A DNA stretch of 5,054 bases, taken from contig JAFGTO010000183.1 of NCBI GenBank assembly GCA_016934095.1, forward strand, positions 1 through 5,054, read 5' to 3'. Positions within the stretch are counted from its first letter, which is position 1. Every line of letters begins with the position of its first letter. The translations under genes were made by a program, and so were the position numbers. Source of the stretch: Candidatus Glassiibacteriota bacterium. Lineage in GTDB: Bacteria; Gemmatimonadota; Glassbacteria; GWA2-58-10. The notes under the pieces are model-generated. The model did no database searches. It worked only from the letters and a program-made list of their open reading frames with translations, and was not told the DNA's origin. This document shows, one piece after another, positions 1 to 5,054 of this stretch.

Positions 1-1132
1 CAAGCTCCTTTATGATCTCCAGTTCCAGGTCGAGGATCCTTCCGATGTCGTAATTTTTCCGGACATATTCCCGCGCTTTGGCCCCCAGGGTTTTTTGCAA
101 GTCGCTGTCCGCCAGGAGGAGGTCCACGGCTTCCGCGATGCTCCGGTAATCTGTCTCGCACAGCAGGCCGGTCTTGCGGTGCTCTATCTCCTCTTTTATC
201 CCTGCCACTCTTGTCCCGATCACGGGCATGGCACAGCTCATCGCCTCGAGCAGCACCTTGGGGTGGTGCTCGAAGTGCGAGGGCAAGACGAATATTCTGG
301 CCTGGTTGAGCACATTCGGCAAATCCAGGTGCGGGACATTGCCCTGGAAGTGAATGTCCAGCCCTGATTCCTTTGCCTGCCGCCTGGTTTCATCGCTTTG
401 GCAGCAGCCGCCCACCAGGAGCAGAGAAACATTTTTGCCCCCCGTGTTCAGAAATTGCAGCGCCTTGAACAGGCTGTCCAGGTTTTTTTCGCTTTCTCCC
501 CTGCCGACAAACGCCAGGTCGTATTTTTTCTGCGCCCCCTCCCGGGGCTTGAACACATCGGTCAGGACATAATTGGGTACGACCCTGATCTTGCCGGGGT
601 TCAGGCCGTAGTCCCCGACAACCATGTCCCGCTGCCAGGTGGTGGTTACCAGACCGATGTCCGCGGCGGCAAAGGCTTTCCTTTCGAGGCTCACCGCCTC
701 GCGGACCCATTTATCCTCCTGGGCCCGTTTCCTGGTGAGAGAGCTGTGCAGGTAGCCGCAGCGAACGATCAGTTTCTTGCGGAAGACTTTTTTCAGCCAG
801 ACAGCGACCTGGGCGCCGCGTATCTGATTGGTCTTCAGGATGTCCGTGGCCAGCAGTTGCGGACAGTACCTGAGCGCCAGGTAAGAGGCTGTCAGGTACT
901 GGCGTGGATACCACCTGGCCGGCAATACTTTAAGCTCGGGGAATTTCCGCGCCGGCGGAATGTCCTCTGCGCCGCCGTAGGACACCAGGTTGACCCGTTT
1001 CAGGTTTCGGGCCAGTCTCCGGTAAAGCTCCAGCTCTCTTTCCAGGGAACCGGATTCGGCCCAGGTTTTCAAGCCCGTACCGGCGGTGCAGAAAAAAGTC
1101 AGGGTCAGCCCGGATAGCGCTTTTTTTTTCAT
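1..1132 (-). CDS. GT4-family glycosyltransferase, 3' end cut by the window edge
   Basis: I translated this frame by hand: it starts with ATG at 1132 and stays open for 377 codons to the left edge, so only the extreme C-terminus is missing. The fold is GT-B. The N-terminal half has a first beta strand near residues 10-14, followed by GLKTWAESGSLERELELY at 20-37, a pattern I associate with one GT4 subgroup. The C-terminal donor domain opens near 204 with YDLAFVGRGESEKN. It carries the EX7E motif as E288 and E296 in EHHPKVLLEAM, then CAMPVIGTRVAG. It should transfer a sugar from a nucleotide donor with retention, at the cytoplasmic face; donor and acceptor are unknown. The start is firm because a TGA codon lies directly upstream in frame. 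A GAAGG tract (1137-1141) sits only 4 nt before the ATG. Codons 2-4 form a run of nine A. It is the last gene of the group seen here, 83 bp after the 333-aa transferase. Confidence 0.93.
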   Translation of the reverse strand, partial: MKKKALSGLTLTFFCTAGTGLKTWAESGSLERELELYRRLARNLKRVNLVSYGGAEDIPPARKFPELKVLPARWYPRQYLTASYLALRYCPQLLATDILKTNQIRGAQVAVWLKKVFRKKLIVRCGYLHSSLTRKRAQEDKWVREAVSLERKAFAAADIGLVTTTWQRDMVVGDYGLNPGKIRVVPNYVLTDVFKPREGAQKKYDLAFVGRGESEKNLDSLFKALQFLNTGGKNVSLLLVGGCCQSDETRRQAKESGLDIHFQGNVPHLDLPNVLNQARIFVLPSHFEHHPKVLLEAMSCAMPVIGTRVAGIKEEIEHRKTGLLCETDYRSIAEAVDLLLADSDLQKTLGAKAREYVRKNYDIGRILDLELEIIKEL

Positions 1133-1215
1133 TCAGCCTTCGTGGAAGAGCGGTTCAAGATCTGGAGTCTGGTGCTGTGGGTATACTGGACCTGTTGTCC
1201 GGCCTCATCTTGCGA

Positions 1216-2217
1216 CTAGATCAGCTCCTTGAAAAGTCTCAGGTAGCGCCCGGCTATCTTCTCGGTGGAATAGTCGTTCATGATCTCGCGTGAGCGACTG
1301 GACCACTGGCGGAGCATGTCCCTGTCGGCGAGGATTTCATCCAGGGCTTGCTCCCATTCTTCCACGGTACGGCAGATCCTGCCGCACTGCCGGTCATCCA
1401 TCAGCTCGCGATAAGAGGGTACAGGCGAGGCTATCGCCGGCACACCCTGGGCCATGAACACGCCGATCTTGAAAAAACTGTGTCCCAGGTTGTAGGTGGT
1501 ATCGGTCTCACGGTATGTAAGGCAGATCTCACCTTGCAGGATATCTTCGGGAAAAGTCTCGTAGCGCCAGGGTCGGTAACAGTATGGGAACTTCCGTGTC
1601 CGGAACAGCCTCGACTGGATCCGGAGGTCCGGCTTGGAGTTGGAGATGACAGTCAGGGCTATTTTCTTTCGCTTGATAAGGGGGAGAACTGGCTCCAGGT
1701 CGCCGGCTTTTGTAATCTGGCCACACCAGACTGCTCGCAGCCTCCGCCGGCTGAAATCTTTTTCATCCTTGACCAGCCTGAAATGGTTCAAGTCGATCGA
1801 GTCCGGCAGGTACTCGACCCGCTGGTGGTGCCGGCCGGCCCTCCGGGCGATATTGTCCGAGGCGCAAGCGACTGCATCAGCCAGAGAAACCATGCGCAGG
1901 CAGTCTTCCACGTGTCCGGCGCTGACAGGCTCTCCCAGACCCGGTACCCGGCACTCATCGAAATAGTTCACGCACAGGTCGAAAACGATACGCTTGCCTG
2001 CCTCTTTCAGCCTTTGGGCGGTCAGGTAGGCCTGCTCATCCTGGGTGCGCACAATCACCGTGATCGGGGCATCCGAAGCCGGGTCGTTGAAAGACGATCT
2101 GACTCCCAGTTTCTCGAGGTAGGGAAACAGCTGCAGGCAGCGGATCCAAATTGAAGCCGGCATCCTGTTGTAGTCGCGGTGTTCTACAGGTGCTATCCAG
2201 TTGACATTCAGCTCCAT
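1216..2217 (-). CDS. Divergent GT-B glycosyltransferase (333 aa)
   Basis: This complete gene runs from ATG at 2217 to TAG. Its N-terminus, NVNWIAPVEHRDYNRMPASI (residues 4-23), looks like the start of a Rossmann domain, which supports the chosen start. The C-terminal half holds a strand and turn RAVWCGQITKAGDLEPVL (161-178) and the donor-loop region GHSFFKIGVFMAQGVPAIAS (245-264), followed by PVPSYRELM. This matches the shape of GT4/Glyco_trans_1 C-terminal domains. The two glutamates of EX7E, expected at 245 and 253, are Gly and Val, so the gene belongs to a divergent branch or has an altered mechanism. The likely role is a cytoplasmic sugar transferase in glycan assembly; the substrate is unknown. 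A weak AAGG lies about 6 nt before the ATG. A 16-codon open frame in the same phase ends 6 nt upstream. It sits between two other transferases on the same strand. An inactive or regulatory paralogue is an alternative. Confidence 0.9.
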   Translation of the reverse strand: MELNVNWIAPVEHRDYNRMPASIWIRCLQLFPYLEKLGVRSSFNDPASDAPITVIVRTQDEQAYLTAQRLKEAGKRIVFDLCVNYFDECRVPGLGEPVSAGHVEDCLRMVSLADAVACASDNIARRAGRHHQRVEYLPDSIDLNHFRLVKDEKDFSRRRLRAVWCGQITKAGDLEPVLPLIKRKKIALTVISNSKPDLRIQSRLFRTRKFPYCYRPWRYETFPEDILQGEICLTYRETDTTYNLGHSFFKIGVFMAQGVPAIASPVPSYRELMDDRQCGRICRTVEEWEQALDEILADRDMLRQWSSRSREIMNDYSTEKIAGRYLRLFKELI

Positions 2218-2223
2218 TTGACC

Positions 2224-2274
2224 TTAATCCCTGCGCCGATCACGGGTTCTCTCGAAGAAACATCCAAAAAGCAT
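2224..2274 (-). CDS. Possible 16-aa leader peptide before the 333-aa transferase
   Basis: A short frame starts with ATG at 2274 and ends with TAA, encoding MLFGCFFERTRDRRRD. A GAGGAAG tract (2282-2288) lies 7 nt upstream and is a better Shine-Dalgarno candidate than the one before the next gene. The frame is in the same phase as the 333-aa transferase and stops 6 nt before its ATG, a spacing that would allow translational coupling. The peptide has a hydrophobic, aromatic first half and a charged Arg/Asp second half, and resembles no family I know. It could equally be a chance frame, or an old 5' extension closed by a stop. The normal-looking N-terminus of the downstream protein argues against an extension being needed. 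Confidence 0.28.
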   Translation of the reverse strand: MLFGCFFERTRDRRRD

Positions 2275-2305
2275 AATTTTACTTCCTCATCCGGCGATGC
2301 GGGTC

Positions 2306-2324
2306 GTTATCCAGGGCGGATAAC
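2306..2324 (-). repeat. Perfect 7-bp inverted repeat in the intergenic gap
   Basis: GTTATCC and GGATAAC are perfect inverted copies separated by 5 bases. The repeat lies 16 nt downstream of the stop codon of the 359-aa transferase, in the 123-bp gap before the next gene. In RNA it would form a 7-bp stem. No T-run follows on the minus strand, so it does not look like a standard intrinsic terminator. A stabilising 3' hairpin, a pause site or a protein-binding palindrome are possible. Confidence 0.5.
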
Positions 2325-2340
2325 CGGCACCGCGGCTGGC

Positions 2341-3420
2341 TCAGGCGCCAAGCCTCCGGAACAAGGCCCGGCGCAGCGCGTTCAATTTCCTGCCTAAAGA
2401 GCGTGCGCGGCAGCAGAATATCCTGGCAGCTCCCGGCCCGGCGGCCGGCTCGGCCCTGCGCCGGGCGACCAGCTTTTCAAAAAGCTCCTCGTACTGCGTA
2501 CCCATCCAGGCGGCAGTGTAGGGACAACCCATAACCTGATTGCGCAGCTCCGCATACCTGGACCGCGCCTCCAGCAGGCGCTCCTCGAAATCCACCGGGG
2601 TGAATCCGACCCCTCCGTAAGGGGAGCAGTATTCAGCCGAGGAGCCGCTGTCCAGGTACACCACGGGCAGCCCGCAGCGCATGGCCTCGATGTAGTGGTT
2701 GCCCCCGGCTTCATGACGGGCGCCGGTCAGATAGAGGTGGCTTTCTTTCAGGCACGCGACAAGCTTTTGTCCCTGGAGCGGCGGAGCAACCTCTGTGTTC
2801 CTGAAATTGAACCCCGGCGGGATGTTCCCGATATAAGTGAACTCGAAAAAATCTTTGAAAGGCTTTTTCTCGAGCAGCAGATCAAGGCGCTCGTAAGTGT
2901 CGAAACCTTTCATGTAATTGCCGGACCAGTGGTGGGTGGCGATTTTCATCTTTGCACCCGGGGTCCATTCGGCCGCCCCTGAAGGCTCGAACTCGGCTTC
3001 GTTTACACCTGTCAGGATAACTCCCTGCGGCTTTGCGGGATCCAGGCCCTGGCCGGAATAAAACTCCTTGATAAAACGGCTGACAAAGACAGTATAGTCC
3101 ACCAGGCGGTTGACAGCCAACACCGCCTGATTAATTCCCAGGTCCGCGGCCCGCGACTCATTGCAGGTGTTCACCCTCTGGACCGTAACGGTATTGGGAT
3201 GAAGCGCCAGGTAGTCCGCCGCCTCGTCCGGCGTAAAAGAGGTGGTCAGCACGTTGGTTTTGGAGGAGACGATCAGGATCAGGTCCAGCCCGGGCACCAG
3301 CTCGCGAAAAACCTCGTGGTCCCTGCTGCGCAGGTAGTTTTCCAGGTTGACCGTAAACTGATTGATACCGCCGTACGGTCCTTCGATCCTCCTGGAGTTG
3401 ATGCTGATTCTTAAGCCCAT
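2341..3420 (-). CDS. GT4-like glycosyltransferase with basic C-terminal tail (359 aa)
   Basis: This complete gene runs from ATG at 3420 to TGA. An in-frame TAA 11 codons upstream, with no start codon in between, fixes the ATG. The N-terminal domain begins with LRISINSRRIEGPYGGINQF (residues 3-22), including the Gly-rich loop common in GT-B enzymes. Later come RVNTCNESR (82-90) and VDYTVFVSRFIKEFY (107-121). The donor domain has ATHHWSGNYMKGFD (161-174), FTYIGNIPPGF (194-204) and an EX7E pair, E237 and E245, in HEAGGNHYIEAMRCGLPVVY. This points to a retaining sugar transferase; substrates are unknown. After about residue 318 comes a 40-residue tail rich in Arg, Ala and Pro that ends in an amphipathic-looking stretch, SLGRKLNALRRALFRRLGA, perhaps for membrane contact. 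No Shine-Dalgarno tract is seen before the ATG. The gene follows the 363-aa transferase after 91 bp. Confidence 0.92.
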   Translation of the reverse strand: MGLRISINSRRIEGPYGGINQFTVNLENYLRSRDHEVFRELVPGLDLILIVSSKTNVLTTSFTPDEAADYLALHPNTVTVQRVNTCNESRAADLGINQAVLAVNRLVDYTVFVSRFIKEFYSGQGLDPAKPQGVILTGVNEAEFEPSGAAEWTPGAKMKIATHHWSGNYMKGFDTYERLDLLLEKKPFKDFFEFTYIGNIPPGFNFRNTEVAPPLQGQKLVACLKESHLYLTGARHEAGGNHYIEAMRCGLPVVYLDSGSSAEYCSPYGGVGFTPVDFEERLLEARSRYAELRNQVMGCPYTAAWMGTQYEELFEKLVARRRAEPAAGPGAARIFCCRARSLGRKLNALRRALFRRLGA

Positions 3421-3459
3421 AGTCGGTAAATGACAGCTTTTAAGGGTCCGTTATAATAA

Positions 3460-3474
3460 GGAGTTGAAGACTCC
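3460..3474 (-). terminator. Weak terminator-like or attenuator hairpin
   Basis: On the minus strand GGAGT and ACTCC pair around the loop CTTCA, and one G-U pair could extend the stem. The T-rich stretch TTATTATAA (3451-3459) follows at once, the order expected of an intrinsic terminator. The stem is short and the T tract is broken by A, so any termination would probably be partial. It lies in the 91-bp gap between the 363-aa and 359-aa transferases and could tune expression of the downstream genes. It could also be fortuitous. Confidence 0.32.
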
Positions 3475-3475
3475 C

Positions 3476-3489
3476 CGCGGCAAGCCGCG
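3476..3489 (-). repeat. GC-only inverted repeat just upstream of the second hairpin
   Basis: CGCGG and CCGCG form a perfect 5-bp all-GC stem around a 4-base loop (CTTG in the minus-strand RNA). It starts 22 nt after the stop codon of the 363-aa transferase, and a second hairpin begins one base later. It lacks a T-run of its own. The two together could act as a 3'-end stabiliser or as parts of an attenuator. Confidence 0.4.
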
Positions 3490-3511
3490 AAGGATGCGCT
3501 CGCCAGTCAAT

Positions 3512-4603
3512 TCAAAGGATTTGTTTCAGTTGATGGTAAAACTTTTCGATCAGTTTCTCGTAAGTGAATTCCCGGCTTGCCAGCTCGAAAGCATTTTCGG
3601 TAAGCTCCCGGCAGAAGTCCCTGTCCCGGAACTTGGTCATCGCCTCGGCGATGTTCGAGAAGTCCTTTTTCAGCGGGATGTAATGAACGTCAGGCTGCAG
3701 GTAGCCGCTGTAGCGACCCTCGAACAGGATCTGCACGGTTTTGGTGCCGGCCGCCTCGACATTTCTGCCGCTGATTATTCTCAGCGGGACCGGGTTGCGG
3801 TAATCCCTGAAAAAAAGTTCGAAAACCTCCTCCATAGCCGTGCCCGGGTGCCCGTTGACATAGGAGTTGATTCTATGCCGTGTCCGGTCATCCAGCTCGA
3901 AGCAGTCTCCCCCGGCTTCCGTGCCGAGCTGCCCTTTGCACCTGCCCAGGAAAACGGCCCATTCCTTTTCCGAAAAGCGCCTGGCAGGGTCCAGGGACAG
4001 GTCGACAACTAGGCCCTGGCTGGGGCCGTATTCCTGGAAGAATTCTACTATCCGGGTCCTCTCATCGTGGCCGAGATACAAAGGCGACCTGGCTGAGCGG
4101 TAACCGAGATCCACCGGCCGGCTTTCCAAAGGGGGACCGGGGCAAAACAGCCCGGTGTCCAGCCCGGTGTTGGGTATTTCCGCCACTTGGCATCCCAGCC
4201 GCTCCCGGTAAAGCCGGTGGACTTCCGGGCTGTTGCTCTGGGAAATCAGTAGAGCCAGGCCCAGCTTTTCGCAGAACTCCATCTTTTCCGGCATCAGCTT
4301 GTACTCGTTGCCGATAAAAAAGATTTTCGGCACTCTTAAAGCCTTTACCGTTTCCAGCAGCTTGCCACTCAACAGACAGCTATTGGAGAAAACCGAATGC
4401 AGGATGACTACCGCCTCGAAATCCCGCAGCCTGAGAATCAGCCGCTTCCGCAGGTTATCGAAAACTCCTGTAGCCTCCAGGTTCAATCCTGAACAGCGGA
4501 AAAGGGGGTGGCGCGCGAAATGCCTCGGCCAGCCAGCCTGGTAGGACAGGGTTCTGTTCCTTGCCGAGGAAGCGAAGAGCAGTAAGATCCTCAGGGGTTT
4601 CAT
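3512..4603 (-). CDS. Glyco_trans_1_2-type GT-B glycosyltransferase (363 aa)
   Basis: This complete gene runs from ATG at 4603 to TGA. The N-terminus LRILLLFASSARNRTLSYQA (residues 4-23) is the first Rossmann strand and loop. A mid-region stretch, FFIGNEYKLMPEKMEF (95-110), leads into ISQSNSPEVHRLYRERLG (120-137). The C-terminal part is typical of the PF13524-like group: LGTEAGGDCFELDD (226-239), ISGRNVEAAGTKTVQILFEG (277-296), YSGYLQPDVHYIPLKKDFSN (298-317) and a final REFTYEKLIEKFYHQL (344-359). E283 sits where GT-B donor domains keep their glutamate. It probably transfers a sugar from an NDP-sugar in the cytoplasm; donor and acceptor are unknown. The ATG overlaps the epimerase stop as ATGA (4600-4603), suggesting coupled translation. 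A purine tract, GGAAAGAGAG, lies just before the start and inside the epimerase gene. An alternative reading is a spore-coat-type glycan transferase of the same fold. Confidence 0.9.
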   Translation of the reverse strand: MKPLRILLLFASSARNRTLSYQAGWPRHFARHPLFRCSGLNLEATGVFDNLRKRLILRLRDFEAVVILHSVFSNSCLLSGKLLETVKALRVPKIFFIGNEYKLMPEKMEFCEKLGLALLISQSNSPEVHRLYRERLGCQVAEIPNTGLDTGLFCPGPPLESRPVDLGYRSARSPLYLGHDERTRIVEFFQEYGPSQGLVVDLSLDPARRFSEKEWAVFLGRCKGQLGTEAGGDCFELDDRTRHRINSYVNGHPGTAMEEVFELFFRDYRNPVPLRIISGRNVEAAGTKTVQILFEGRYSGYLQPDVHYIPLKKDFSNIAEAMTKFRDRDFCRELTENAFELASREFTYEKLIEKFYHQLKQIL

Positions 4604-5054
4604 GGCTCTCTTTCCAGGCGGCTCAGCTCTCCGGTTTCGTACCTCTGCCTGATCCGACGGCAGACCAGTTTGACACCCTCCTGCAGGGAAACTTTGGGGA
4701 TCACTCCCAGGATGTTGGTTTGTCTTTCCAGTAGCGGCCTTTTGACCAGGGTCATCCGGGAGGGCAGCTCCTCGATCCTGATCAGCTCCCTGGGAGCATC
4801 CAGCTCCAGGCGGATCATTTCGGCCAGGTCTAATATGGGGATTACATCCGGATGGCCGATATTGACCACCGAGTATTCCTTAACATGGGCCGCCGCCTCG
4901 ATTGCCCGGACCGCATCGGTTACGTGCAGCCAACCCCGGGCGCTGCCGTGGTGCACGGTAATCGGCTTGCCCATGACCAGGTTACTGGCGAAGCGGATCA
5001 TTGCCGAGCGGTGGTCGCCCAGGGCCTCGTTTTCATCGTACATCATGAAAGGTC
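4600..5054 (-). CDS. Extended SDR NAD-dependent sugar epimerase/dehydratase, C-terminal part
   Basis: The frame enters from the right edge and ends with TGA, giving 150 visible residues. The N-terminal NAD-binding Gly-rich motif and the YxxxK catalytic pair lie outside the window. The visible part begins PFMMYDENEALGDHRSAMIR, which aligns by eye with the R-P-x-x-x-Y-G-P segment of extended SDR enzymes, with Asp in place of the usual Gly. It continues with ITVHHGSARGWLHVTDAVRA (visible 31-50), the substrate-domain loop and helix, then VVNIGHPDVIPILDLAEMI (62-80) and the C-terminal RPLLERQTNILGVIPKVSLQ (105-124). Such proteins epimerise, dehydrate or reduce nucleotide sugars; which reaction applies here cannot be told. 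The ATG at 5046 is internal, because Pro-Phe codons in family register precede it. The gene lies directly upstream of, and overlaps, the first glycosyltransferase, fitting a role in supplying its sugar donor. Confidence 0.9.
   Translation of the reverse strand, partial: PFMMYDENEALGDHRSAMIRFASNLVMGKPITVHHGSARGWLHVTDAVRAIEAAAHVKEYSVVNIGHPDVIPILDLAEMIRLELDAPRELIRIEELPSRMTLVKRPLLERQTNILGVIPKVSLQEGVKLVCRRIRQRYETGELSRLEREP

Noticed and set aside
398..1117. Long plus-strand open frame of 239 codons
   Set aside because: It is antisense to the GT4 gene, whose translation gives clear family motifs over the whole stretch. The plus-strand product shows no recognisable domain, and long shadows are common in GC-rich coding DNA.
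1090..1132. Apparent signal peptide at the start of the leftmost transferase (Lys run, then hydrophobic residues and CTAG)
   Set aside because: In GT-B enzymes this is the first beta strand of the Rossmann domain. The following sequence continues the cytoplasmic GT4 pattern without a cleavage region.
1180..1202. Small inverted repeat GGAC-AACAG-GTCC in the 83-bp gap
   Set aside because: A 4-bp stem without extension or T-run is expected by chance in DNA of this composition.
1155..1208. 17-codon minus-strand frame in the gap before the leftmost gene
   Set aside because: It has no Shine-Dalgarno tract and no coding character, and it ends 22 nt before the next start, so nothing separates it from chance.
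1348..2154. Long plus-strand open frame of 268 codons
   Set aside because: It is antisense to the 333-aa transferase and its product has no family features or ribosome site that would favour it.
3451..3485. Possible promoter on the minus strand (TATTAT with TTGCCG upstream)
   Set aside because: The spacing is about 19 bp, the -35 match is poor, and the T-rich element is equally explained as the tail of a hairpin, so it cannot be supported as a promoter.
840..3720. Frequent plus-strand word CAGGTA, resembling a dispersed motif
   Set aside because: On the coding strand it is mostly TACCTG, the usual codons for Tyr-Leu in these genes, and its placement follows the proteins rather than any spacing.
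5044..5046. ATG as the true start of the epimerase gene
   Set aside because: The frame stays open to the edge, and the preceding Pro-Phe codons fit the family segment before the Tyr, so the ATG is internal and the gene is 5'-truncated by the window.

Overview
The window is a gene-dense block in which all five protein genes lie on the minus strand and so read from right to left. It looks like an interior piece of a surface-polysaccharide or glycan biosynthesis locus. Reading downstream, the genes are the C-terminal part of an extended SDR sugar-nucleotide epimerase/dehydratase (4600-5054, cut by the right edge), a GT-B glycosyltransferase of the Glyco_trans_1_2 type (3512-4603), a GT4-like glycosyltransferase (2341-3420), a divergent GT-B glycosyltransferase (1216-2217), and a classical GT4 glycosyltransferase (1-1132, cut by the left edge). 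The last gene is open in frame for 377 codons, from its start to the edge of the window.

The organism looks like a bacterium with moderately high GC. Codons are rich in CTG, GCC and ATC, and there are Shine-Dalgarno-like purine tracts before several starts. Nothing in the sequence fixes the lineage. There is no rRNA, tRNA, mobile element, CRISPR array or integrase.

The genes are probably one transcription unit. The epimerase and the first glycosyltransferase overlap by the four bases ATGA. The later gaps are short (91, 123 and 83 bp) and hold small structures. The 91-bp gap has two tandem hairpins followed by a T-rich stretch. The 123-bp gap has a perfect 7-bp inverted repeat and a 16-codon open frame with its own Shine-Dalgarno-like tract, which ends 6 nt before the next gene. 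By inference, the epimerase supplies or modifies an NDP-sugar and the four transferases add successive sugars to one glycan. No donor, acceptor or linkage can be read from the sequence, and no flippase, polymerase or chain-length gene is visible here.

I see no convincing new kind of system. The points most worth checking are the tiny leader frame before the 333-aa transferase, the structured gaps, the loss of the usual glutamate pair in that transferase, and the A9 tract at the start of the leftmost gene.
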